Assembly (NCBI RefSeq): GCF_009905605.1
Contig: NZ_JAAAKZ010000002.1
Coordinates: forward strand, 372,001-436,000
Length of the DNA stretch: 64,000 nt
Direction: 5' to 3'
Source: Runella sp. CRIBMP
Lineage (GTDB): Bacteria; Bacteroidota; Bacteroidia; Cytophagales; Spirosomataceae
Both the position numbers and the translations under genes were made by a program. The notes under the pieces are model-generated. The model was given only the letters and a program-made list of their open reading frames with translations. It was not told the DNA's origin and ran no database searches. Below are positions 43,254 through 52,473 of the stretch, one piece after another; the first letter of the stretch is position 1, and each line of letters starts with the position of its first letter.

Positions 43254-44255
43254 ATGAGAGAATCCGAAATAGCCCATAAAGCCCTTGAAAATCTTCACAA
43301 AAACCTTGGGATAACCGGTCATTGGGAAGAAACCACCAGTTCTCAAACACCTGATGGCACAATAGAACTTATTGTGGGAAATCACTCATTGAAGTTCCAT
43401 GTTGAAATAAAACAGGAGTTACGAAACCATCAATTGCCTAAACTCATAGAACAGGCACAGCGCGATGGCTCCCTGATGGTGGTGGCCAATCGGATATTTC
43501 CCAAAATCAAAGAAGAATTAAGGTTGAATAAAATTGCCCATTTGGAAACTAACGGGAATATATGGATTAATCAAAGCGGAGTACTTCTTTGGGTAGATAC
43601 GCAGAAAGCTTTACCGGAAATGAAAGAAAAGGGTAACCGAGCCTTTACCAAGACCGGATTGAAAGTAGTTTTTGATTTCCTACTACAAGAAAATGAGATA
43701 AACCTACCCTATCGAGAAATAGCCAAAAATGCGGATGTTAGCTTGGGGAATGTCAATTATGTTTTTGCAGGTTTAAAAGAAATGGGCTTTTTAATAAAAT
43801 TGAACAAAGACCGATATAAGCTCATTAACAAAAAAGAGTTGCTGGATAAGTGGGTAACTGCTTATGCCGAGAAGCTAAAACCCTCATTGCGAGTAGGTAC
43901 TTTCCGTTTTTTGAAAGCCGAAGACTTTTATGAGTGGAAAAAACTTCCTGTTCAACTTGGAAAAACATGTTGGGGAAGCGAACCGGCAGGCGATTTATTA
44001 ACCAATTATCTACGGCCTGAACAACTGACACTATATACCCTTGAATCTCGTAATGAACTGATGAAAAACTATCGCCTGATACCGGATGACAAAGGGAATG
44101 TCCAAGTCTATAAGGTGTTTTGGAAAACAATTGAAAACCAAGGAAATACGGCTCCTGCCTTGTTAGTGTATACTGATTTGATGAATATTGACGATAGTAG
44201 AGCAGTAGAAACAGCACAAAAAATATACGATGAATACATACAACCTCAATTATAG
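43254..44255 (+). CDS. AbiEi-family type IV antitoxin
   Basis: I start at the ATG at 43254 (MRESEIAHKALENLHK), 333 residues; a GTG two codons earlier is possible. The first 120 residues look like a restriction-endonuclease-like fold (FHVEIKQELRNHQL, WINQSGVLLWVD) and a winged helix follows at about 140-195 (LPYREIAKNADVSLGNVNYVF). It matches the large COG4861-type antitoxins. It should repress the operon and offset the nucleotidyltransferase encoded by the next gene, whose start overlaps its end by 26 bp. Confidence 0.85.
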   Translation: MRESEIAHKALENLHKNLGITGHWEETTSSQTPDGTIELIVGNHSLKFHVEIKQELRNHQLPKLIEQAQRDGSLMVVANRIFPKIKEELRLNKIAHLETNGNIWINQSGVLLWVDTQKALPEMKEKGNRAFTKTGLKVVFDFLLQENEINLPYREIAKNADVSLGNVNYVFAGLKEMGFLIKLNKDRYKLINKKELLDKWVTAYAEKLKPSLRVGTFRFLKAEDFYEWKKLPVQLGKTCWGSEPAGDLLTNYLRPEQLTLYTLESRNELMKNYRLIPDDKGNVQVYKVFWKTIENQGNTAPALLVYTDLMNIDDSRAVETAQKIYDEYIQPQL

Positions 44256-45081
44256 TCAATTAAGACAAAATTCAACGATTACAGAGATGCTCTCGGCTTT
44301 GGAGAGAGGATTGGAGAAGTTTTCTATTGATTTTTACTTAGTTGGGGCAGTAGCACGAGATGCCTGGATGGGTATTCATAACAAACAAGCCCGAAGAACA
44401 ACAGGAGATATTGACTTTGCAGTACTCATCAATAACATGAGTGTTTATGAGGCTCTTAAGGACTATTTGATACAAGTGGAAAGCTTTTCACCCTCAAAAG
44501 AAAATGCCTTCGTCTTGATCTGGAAAGATCAAACAGAAGTTGATCTGATGCCATTCGGAGCTATTGAAGACCATGACGGGAAAGTATCTATGGAAGGGGT
44601 AGGTTTTACCTCTTTACAGATGCCGGGCTTTAGTGAAATATATGAAGAAGGCTTGCCGCAATTGGTATTGGAAAACAGTCACAAGTTTAAGTTTTGTACG
44701 CTTCCGGGCATTGTTTTACTCAAATTTATTGCCTGGGACGACAGACCTGAACGCCGCAGGAAAGATATTAAAGACATCAGCGACATACTCCATCATTTCT
44801 TTGATATGTACGATGAGCAAATTTGGGAAAACCATAACGATTTATTTGAAGACGAGAACGACAATCTTAAGCACATTGCTGCCCAAGTGATGGGGAGAGA
44901 AATAAGTAAAATTGCCAAACGTAATGAAAAGCTTTTCAACCGAATTAGCACAATTCTGAATAACAATACAGACGATGTAGCCAACAGTAGAATAGCAACT
45001 ATTATGACCGAAGATTTTGGGAATTCGGTAGAAGATAACGTACTGCTGTTAAGACAATTAAAACAAGGGCTAAAAGAATGA
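44230..45081 (+). CDS. AbiEii-family nucleotidyltransferase toxin
   Basis: This 283-residue protein has the minimal nucleotidyltransferase core: YLVGAVARDAW at the start, the metal-binding pair D60 and D62 in RRTTGDIDFAV and the third acid D105 in TEVDLMPFG. The rest is helical. Type IV toxins of this class add nucleotides to tRNA or other targets and cause growth arrest during phage infection. It overlaps the antitoxin gene by 26 bp, so both are made together. Active-site residues are intact, so it is probably functional. Confidence 0.87.
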   Translation: MNTYNLNYSQLRQNSTITEMLSALERGLEKFSIDFYLVGAVARDAWMGIHNKQARRTTGDIDFAVLINNMSVYEALKDYLIQVESFSPSKENAFVLIWKDQTEVDLMPFGAIEDHDGKVSMEGVGFTSLQMPGFSEIYEEGLPQLVLENSHKFKFCTLPGIVLLKFIAWDDRPERRRKDIKDISDILHHFFDMYDEQIWENHNDLFEDENDNLKHIAAQVMGREISKIAKRNEKLFNRISTILNNNTDDVANSRIATIMTEDFGNSVEDNVLLLRQLKQGLKE

Positions 45082-45298
45082 TCATAACAATTTCATACAA
45101 GTAGCTATCCAAACCAAAGAAATTTCGGCTGAAACCAATAATATACAGTAGACCCTGCTTCACAATATGCAAGCAAAATTTGAAAAAGAACTATTTTTTA
45201 CCAAAGCACCTCCATTTTTGCAGTAACATAAACTCTGTCCTGCAAAATTGTAATAACGACCATTCATTAAACAAAGAATTAAAAAAGAAGCGTATAGC

Positions 45299-47893
45299 AT
45301 GAATAAACAACAACTGGCAGCGAAAATTTGGGAATCTGCCAACCAAATGCGGTCAAAAATTGAAGCCAATGAATACAAAGATTACATTCTGGGGTTCATT
45401 TTTTATAAGTACCTCTCTGATAAATAGGTTCAATTTGCCCAAAAAGAAGAGTTTTCGGAGGAAGATATAAAGGCACTTTCGGAAGAGGATGCCGAAACCG
45501 TTGATTACATCAAAAAGAATATAGGCTACTTTATTGCTTACAAAGACCTGTTTTCTACGTGGATTGAAATGAAACAGGATTTCAATGTCTCCAATGTACG
45601 GGATGCCCTGTCTGCTTTTAGTCGTTTGATTAGTCCTGCCCACAAAAAACTGTTTGAAGGTATTTTTGATACCTTACAGACGGGGCTGAGCAAACTCGGC
45701 GAAAGTGCAGGCTCGCAGACGAAGGCCATCAGTGAGTTGATTCATTTGATTAAAGATATTCCCATGGACGCCAAGCAGGATTATGACGTGCTTGGGTTTA
45801 TTTACGAATACCTGATCAGTATGTTTGCCGCCAATGCCGGCAAAAAAGCGGGCGAATTTTATACCCCGCACGAGGTTTCGCTTCTGATCTCGGAGATCAT
45901 TGCCCACCATTTGAAGGACAAAAAAGAAATTCAGATCTATGACTCTACCAGTGGCTCCGGCTCGCTGCTCATCAATATCGGCCGAAGTGTTTCCAAACAC
46001 ATTGACGATAAAGACAACATCAAATACTACGCCCAGGAACTGAAGAAAAACACGTATGACCTGACTCGGATGAATTTGGTGATGCGCGGCATTCTGCCCA
46101 ACAACATTGTGACCCGAAATGGCGATACGTTGGAGGATGATTGGCCGTATTTTGATGAAAATGACCCTATTACTTCCTATGATCCGCTGTATGTGGATGC
46201 TGTGGTTTCAAATCCTCCCTACTCGCAGCAATGGGATTCGAGCCATAAAGAAACTGACCCGCGTTATGCCCGCTTTGGCCTGGCGCCCAAGACCAAGGCC
46301 GATTATGCTTTTTTGCTGCATGATCTGTACCACATCAAGCCCGACGGCATCATGATGATTGTGCTGCCGCACGGTGTCTTGTTTCGCGGGGGCGAAGAGG
46401 GGAAGATTCGCGAAAAACTCATTGAAGGAAATCACATTGATGCCATCATTGGGCTACCGGCCAATATTTTCTTCGGTACGGGTATTCCGACGACGATTAT
46501 TGTTTTGAAACAAAAACGACAAAATACCGATGTCCTGATCGTGGATGCTTCAAAGGAATTTATCAAGGTAGGAAAAAACAACAAACTCAGGGCTTCGGAT
46601 ATAAAGAGATGCGTGGATGCGGTAGTAAACCGACAAACAATTCCGAACTATTCAAAACTCGTAAGCCGGGAAGAAATACGGGACAATGACTACAACCTGA
46701 ATATACCGCGCTACGTGGACTCGTCGGCCACGGCCGAAAGCTGGGATATTTATGCCACCATGTTTGGCGGTATTCCGGCCAATGAAATTGATGAACTCGG
46801 CCGTTTTTGGGAAGCATTTCCGCAGTTGCGGGAGGCGTTGTTTACCAAAACCTCTACCCATCATGCCGAACTGAAAACAACGGACATAAAAAACACCATT
46901 ACGCAACACCCCGAAGTAGAAGCGTTTATTGCCAATTTTAATGCCTCTTTCGGCGATTTTGCGGCGTATTTGAAGACGGAACTCCTGACCAACATGATGA
47001 CGGTCAATACCTCCAAAGAGGAAGCCGTACTGAGTGAGGCGATTTTTAAACGCATGGAGGCCGTGCCGCTCATTGATAAATACGAAGCCTATCAGCTGCT
47101 CGACGATGATTGGACGCACATTTCCATTGATTTGGAGATCATCCAAACCGAAGGCTTTGCCGCTACCCGACAAGTGGACCCCAACATGGTGCTGAAAAAG
47201 AAAGAAGGCAAAGAACAGGAAGTGCAGGAGGGTTGGCTGGGGCGTATCATGCCCTTTGAATTGGTGCAGAAAACCTACCTGAAAGACGAACTCGACGAGC
47301 TGAAAGCCATGGAAGACCGCTTGGCAGAAATTACGGCCGACTTTGACACCCTGCTCGACTCGCTCACGGAGGAAGAAAAAGAAGCCGACACCGTAAATGA
47401 AACCAAAGACGGTTTTGTGGCGGCAGCGGTGGCCAAAGAAGCCAAGCAACTGTTGGCCGATAAAAAGAAAAACGGAGATTTTGCCCCCGATTCTTACGAA
47501 GCAAAAATCTGTAACGTAAACAGCCTTTTTACCGAAGAAAAAGACCTCAAAAAGGCGTTTGCTTTGGCAAAAATTGCCTTGCACGAACTCACCAAAACAA
47601 CCATTGAACAGCTTACCGACGCGCAGGTGTACGAATTGCTCGAACTCAAATGGATCAGCTCGTTTTTGACGGAACTCTACAAACTGCCCGCCGTGATGAT
47701 CAACCAACTCACCACCCACGTACAGGCATTGGCCGACAAATACGCCACCACCTACGCCCACGTAGTAGCCGAGATAAAGGAAACCGAAAGCTCCCTGACG
47801 GCCCTGATGGACGAACTGACGGGCAACGAATTTGACCTGAAAGGACTCAACGAATTTAAAACACTTTTACAAGGCGAAGGGAATGAAAAATAA
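45299..47893 (+). pseudogene. hsdM: type I restriction-modification methylase subunit, interrupted by an amber codon
   Basis: The full frame from the ATG at 45299 is 864 codons and reads as a type I N6-adenine methyltransferase, but codon 43 is TAG (KYLSDK-stop-VQFAQKEEF). Downstream the frame is open: SAM motif STSGSGSLL (217-223) and catalytic NPPY (305-308), then a long C-terminal coiled region. An internal start at 45569 would give 774 residues without the first 90, part of the HsdM N-terminal domain. The stop may be a real recent mutation, readthrough or a base-call error. hsdS overlaps the end by 11 bp and hsdR follows. Confidence 0.88.
45425..45427 (+). other. in-frame TAG in hsdM
   Basis: The codon lies in YLSDK-TAG-VQFAQKE, where family members have glutamate; a single G to T change of GAG would create it. 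Both sides of the stop align to HsdM in the same frame, so this is a point change, not a frameshift. Confidence 0.85.
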
Positions 47894-49112
47894 AAAACCG
47901 GAGATTCGTTTTAAGGGATTTAGTGAGGAATGGGAGGAGCGTAAACTTGGAGAACTTAGTGATTCATTTGGATATGGATTAAATGCAGCAGCAAAAGAAT
48001 ACGATGGAATTAATAAATACATTCGTATCACTGATATAGATGAAGATTCTCGAAATTTTAGTATGGATGGCTTAACATCGCCCAATACAGATTTAAGCTT
48101 ATCTGAAAATTACCAATTAAATTTAGGAGATATTTTATTTGCTCGTACAGGTGCAAGTGTAGGAAAAACATATATCTATAAAAAAGAAGATGGGTTGGTC
48201 TATTATGCGGGTTTTCTTATTAGAGGAAGAATTAAGAAAGACATAAATACTGAATTTGTATTTCAAAATACCTTAACGAAAGGGTATGAAAAGTTTGTAA
48301 GATTGACTTCGCAACGTTCGGGTCAGCCTGGAATTAATGCCCAAGAATATAGTAATTTTAGCATTAAAATACCCCAAACACCAGAAGAACAAACCCAAAT
48401 AGGCAATTTTTTCAAAAACCTCGACAGCCTCATTACGCTCCATCAACGGAAATATGAAAAGTTGGGAATTTTAAAAAAAGCGATGCTCGAAAAGATGTTC
48501 CCTAAAAACGGTGCAAATGTTCCCGAAATTCGTTTTAAAGGCTTTTCCGGGGCTTGGGAGGCACGAAATTGGGCAGAGACAGTTGATGTTTCTACAAATA
48601 TGGTTGACCCTAAAACTGGATTTTTTGATGAATTATTTCATATTGGCCCAGGAAATATTGAATCCTTTTCAGGAAGAATATTCGATAATGTTCTTACTGT
48701 AAAAGACAGTAATTTGATAAGTGGAAAGTTTATTTTTAAGAAGGGTGACATTATTTATGGTAAAATAAATCCACAACTTGCAAAATATACAATTGCGCCA
48801 TTTGACGGGCTCGCAAGCGCGGATTCGTATGTTTTAAATACTAAAAATGGAGTGGGACAGAACTTCTTGTATACTATTCTTCAATCTAAGGAATTTTACA
48901 AATATTCGGTATCCGTTTCGGCACGTACAGGAATGCCTAAAATCAATCGAGAAGAGTTAAATGTATATAATTATTTAGCACCGTGCTTGATTGAACAACA
49001 AAAAATTGGTGGACTATTTATTCAATTAGACAACCTTATAACGCTTCATCAAGGCGAATTAGAAAAGCTCAAAAACCTTAAAAAGGCGCTGTTGGAGAAG
49101 ATGTTTGTTTGA
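47883..49112 (+). CDS. hsdS: type I restriction-modification specificity subunit
   Basis: This 409-residue protein has two target-recognition domains (about 15-175 and 215-385), each followed by a helical spacer. The internal repeat is plain: PEIRFKGFSEEWEERKLGEL is echoed by PEIRFKGFSGAWEARNWAET, and LITLHQRKYEKLGILKKAMLEKMF by a similar LITLHQGELEKLKNLKKALLEKMF-like end. It recognises the DNA site for the HsdM/HsdR complex. Its target domains are visibly AT-richer than hsdM and hsdR, a sign that they were exchanged. The gene overlaps hsdM by 11 bp. Confidence 0.93.
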   Translation: MKNKKPEIRFKGFSEEWEERKLGELSDSFGYGLNAAAKEYDGINKYIRITDIDEDSRNFSMDGLTSPNTDLSLSENYQLNLGDILFARTGASVGKTYIYKKEDGLVYYAGFLIRGRIKKDINTEFVFQNTLTKGYEKFVRLTSQRSGQPGINAQEYSNFSIKIPQTPEEQTQIGNFFKNLDSLITLHQRKYEKLGILKKAMLEKMFPKNGANVPEIRFKGFSGAWEARNWAETVDVSTNMVDPKTGFFDELFHIGPGNIESFSGRIFDNVLTVKDSNLISGKFIFKKGDIIYGKINPQLAKYTIAPFDGLASADSYVLNTKNGVGQNFLYTILQSKEFYKYSVSVSARTGMPKINREELNVYNYLAPCLIEQQKIGGLFIQLDNLITLHQGELEKLKNLKKALLEKMFV

Positions 49113-49149
49113 TGGTTTACCCGGTTACTACACTAAGAAGTTAAACACA

Positions 49150-52100
49150 ATGACATTTTCATCAGAAGGAGGTTTTGAAGAAGCACTTATAGCGATACTT
49201 ACCAAAAAAGGATGGGAGGAGAAGGTATTAAAATACCCAACCGAAGAAGCTTTGCTCAAAAACTGGGCAAACATTCTCTTTGAAAACAACGGGGGCATCG
49301 ACCGCCTCAACGACTGCCCCCTCACCGACGGTGAAATGCAGCAGATACTGGCGCAGGTCATCACGCTGAAAACGCCGATCAAACTCAATGCGTTTATCAA
49401 AGGAAAAACCGTTTCCATCACGCGGGATAACCCTGCCGATACCCTGCATTTTGGCAAAGAGATCAGCCTGAAAATCTACGATCCCAGTGAGATAGTCGGC
49501 GGACAAAGCCGTTATCAAATCGCCCAACAACCCAAATTCAAGAGTAACTCAAAAATTCTGAACGACCGTCGCGGCGATTTAATGCTCCTGATCAACGGTA
49601 TGCCCCTCATACACATTGAGTTGAAGAAAAGCGGAGTGGCCGTAAGTCAGGCCTGCCATCAGATAGAAAATTACGCACACTCGGGCATTTTTACGGGTCT
49701 ATTTTCCTTGGTCCAGCTATTTGTAGCCATGCAGCCCGACGAAACGCTGTATTTTGCCAATCCCGGTCCCGACGGCAAGTTTAACAAGGACTTCTATTTT
49801 CATTGGGCCGATTTCAACAACGAGCCGATTAATCAGTGGAAAGATATTGCTGAACATTTACTTTCTATCCCGATGGCCCATCAGTTGATCGGTTTCTACA
49901 CCGTGGCCGATGGCACCGACGGCGTGCTGAAAGTCATGCGGAGTTATCAGTACCTTGCCGCCAATGCCATCAGTCATAAAGTTTCCAAGACCGACTGGAA
50001 GCGTAAAAACCTGTTGGGCGGGTACGTGTGGCACACCACCGGCTCGGGCAAAACCATGACCAGCTTTAAGTCCGCCCAACTCATCGCCAACTCGAAAGAT
50101 GCCGATAAAGTGATTTTTTTGATGGATCGCATCGAGCTGGGCACGCAGTCATTGCTGGAATACAGGGGTTTTGCCAATGAAAACGAAGACGTACAGGCCA
50201 CTGAAAATACGGGTATTTTGGTGACCAAACTTAAAAGCGACAAAACGTCTGATACGTTAATTGTAAGCTCTATTCAAAAAATGAGCAACATCACCGACGA
50301 AGAAGGCGGGCCAAATGCCCACGATATTCAATTGATCAATGCCAAACGGATCGTCTTTATCATCGACGAAGCCCACCGTTCTACGTTTGGCGACATGCTG
50401 ATTGATATAAAAAGAACCTTTCCTACGGCCCTGTTTTTTGGTTTTACGGGCACGCCCATCCACGAAGAAAACCAAAAGAAAAAGAACACTACGTCGTCGG
50501 TGTTCGGTCATGAACTGCATAGATACAGCATAGCCGACGGGATCCGTGACAAAAACGTGTTGGGTTTTGACCCGTATAAAATACTAACTTATAAAGACAA
50601 AGATTTAAGAACGGCGGTGGCGCTGGAGAAAGCCAAGGCCAAAGACGAAACGGAGGTATTTTCCCATCCCGAAAAAATCGAGATCTTCAATACGTACATG
50701 AGGCAAATGAAGATGGCGGGGCATTGGGATGACGATGGGAGCTATGTCAAAGGCATTGAAGACGAAGTACCTGCCTCGCAATATGAGCGGCCGGAACACC
50801 AAGAAAAAGTGGTAGAAGATATACTGGATAATTGGTTGACGCTCAGCCAAGGCAATAAATTTCACGCCCTATTTGCCACAAGCAGCATCGTCGAAGCCAT
50901 TGCCTATTATCGTTTACTGAAAAGGGTAAAGCCAGAATTAAAAACCACCGTTTTGTTTGACCCCCATATTGACAATAACGGTGGAGCAAAAGTAAAACAG
51001 GATGGATTGGTCGAAATCATGGAGGACTATAACCGCCGTTATGAACAGGATTTTACCCTACCCACTCATGCAAAATTCAAGAAAGACATTGCCGCAAGGC
51101 TGGCCCACAAAGCCCCCTACCTTCGGATAGAGCGAACACCCGAAAAACAAATTGATTTATTGATCGTGGTTGACCAAATGCTCACCGGTTTTGACTCGAA
51201 GTGGCTCAATACGCTGTACTTGGATAAGGAGCTCAAATATGAAAATATCATTCAGGCATTTTCCCGAACCAACCGCTTATTTGGCCCTGACAAACCTTTT
51301 GGAACGATTCGCTATTACCGGTATCCACACACGATGGAGCAGCACATTGAACGAGCTGTGAAATTATATTCCGGCGATAAGCCCATCGGATTGTTTGTGG
51401 AGCAGTTGGAATACAATTTAAACAAGTTAAATGCCATCAATGACGACATCTGCCAATTGTTTACGAGTGCGGGCATCTCAAGTTTTGAAAAATTGCCCGA
51501 CGATAAAACCGAACGGGGCCGATTTGCCAAACTGTTTAAAGAGCTGAATGCGTATTTAGAAGCGGCCAAAATTCAGGGCTTTACGTGGAATAAGTCAAAA
51601 TACGAGTTTGGTAAAGGAAAGTTAAAGTCGGTAGTGGAAATGAAATTTAATGAAACCACCTATTTGATTTTGGCACTTCGTTACAAAGAATTGTTCAGCA
51701 GCAGTGGCGGCGGCGGCAGTCCGGAGGATGTGCCTTTTGAAATTGACGGATATTTAACGGAAATAGATACCGCAGTTATTGACGCCGATTACATGAATTC
51801 CCGTTTTGAAAAATACCTTAAAACGCTTAAAAAAGAAGACATTGGCAGCGAACACATGGAGCAAACCTTAAATGAGTTGCACAAATCATTTGCTTCGCTA
51901 ACGCAGGAAGAGCAAAAGTTTGCCAATATATTTCTTCACGACGTTCAGAATGGTGATGTAAGCATAGAAAGCCACAAAACCTTCCGGGAATACATTACAG
52001 AATATCAATCTAACGCCAAGAATGCCGAAATTCATCACCTGGTACAACTGTTTGGATTAGATGAAATCAAGCTCAGGAGTATGATGAATTCGAAGATAAA

Positions 52101-52278
52101 CGAGGCCAACATCAACGATTACGCTCGCTTTGATGACCTAAAGGCAACGGTAGATAAAGCCAAGGCAAAAGCCTATTTTGAAGAATTGGAGGGAACAACC
52201 ATTCTACCGAACAAAATAAAAATAAAAGTCAGTAACCTGCTTGAAAGGTTTATTATCAGTGGTGGTTTTGAGATATAG
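49150..52278 (+). CDS. hsdR: type I restriction endonuclease subunit
   Basis: I start at the ATG at 49150 (MTFSSEGGFEEALIAIL), 1042 residues; an upstream TTG overlapping hsdS is less likely. The N-terminal nuclease domain shows RRGDLMLLINGMPLIHIELKK with the D and E-x-K positions of a PD-(D/E)xK site. The helicase motor has Walker A TTGSGKT (K301), DEAH at 406-409 and GFTGTPI. It pumps DNA and cuts when blocked. With hsdM interrupted, methylation may fail while the nuclease gene is intact, but cutting also needs HsdM and HsdS in the complex. Confidence 0.94.
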   Translation: MTFSSEGGFEEALIAILTKKGWEEKVLKYPTEEALLKNWANILFENNGGIDRLNDCPLTDGEMQQILAQVITLKTPIKLNAFIKGKTVSITRDNPADTLHFGKEISLKIYDPSEIVGGQSRYQIAQQPKFKSNSKILNDRRGDLMLLINGMPLIHIELKKSGVAVSQACHQIENYAHSGIFTGLFSLVQLFVAMQPDETLYFANPGPDGKFNKDFYFHWADFNNEPINQWKDIAEHLLSIPMAHQLIGFYTVADGTDGVLKVMRSYQYLAANAISHKVSKTDWKRKNLLGGYVWHTTGSGKTMTSFKSAQLIANSKDADKVIFLMDRIELGTQSLLEYRGFANENEDVQATENTGILVTKLKSDKTSDTLIVSSIQKMSNITDEEGGPNAHDIQLINAKRIVFIIDEAHRSTFGDMLIDIKRTFPTALFFGFTGTPIHEENQKKKNTTSSVFGHELHRYSIADGIRDKNVLGFDPYKILTYKDKDLRTAVALEKAKAKDETEVFSHPEKIEIFNTYMRQMKMAGHWDDDGSYVKGIEDEVPASQYERPEHQEKVVEDILDNWLTLSQGNKFHALFATSSIVEAIAYYRLLKRVKPELKTTVLFDPHIDNNGGAKVKQDGLVEIMEDYNRRYEQDFTLPTHAKFKKDIAARLAHKAPYLRIERTPEKQIDLLIVVDQMLTGFDSKWLNTLYLDKELKYENIIQAFSRTNRLFGPDKPFGTIRYYRYPHTMEQHIERAVKLYSGDKPIGLFVEQLEYNLNKLNAINDDICQLFTSAGISSFEKLPDDKTERGRFAKLFKELNAYLEAAKIQGFTWNKSKYEFGKGKLKSVVEMKFNETTYLILALRYKELFSSSGGGGSPEDVPFEIDGYLTEIDTAVIDADYMNSRFEKYLKTLKKEDIGSEHMEQTLNELHKSFASLTQEEQKFANIFLHDVQNGDVSIESHKTFREYITEYQSNAKNAEIHHLVQLFGLDEIKLRSMMNSKINEANINDYARFDDLKATVDKAKAKAYFEELEGTTILPNKIKIKVSNLLERFIISGGFEI

Positions 52279-52330
52279 GGGTTTGAAGGCCTGTGGCTTA
52301 ATTTTGCGGTGAATATCAGGCAGATAAAAA

Positions 52331-52351
52331 TCTCCAACCATTGGTTGGAGA
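52331..52351. promoter_or_regulatory. perfect 10-bp palindrome after hsdR
   Basis: TCTCCAACCA (52331-52340) and TGGTTGGAGA (52342-52351) flank one base. It lies in the 195-bp gap between hsdR and the convergent PLD-fold gene, and may be a weak terminator for either or an operator. Confidence 0.45.
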
Positions 52352-52473
52352 AATTAGATGGAGTAAACATTTAGTGATTTTATCTTAATGCAAAGACCCG
52401 CGGGAGCGACTTTTACACCATTGCCCCAAAAAGTTGGGTTGGACATAAGATATTCTTAGTCACAAAGACCTGT

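Noticed and set aside
46652-47761. 369-residue open frame on the minus strand
   Set aside because: It is antisense to hsdM, whose motifs and length are clear; composition is the mirror of the hsdM codons and no domain is visible.
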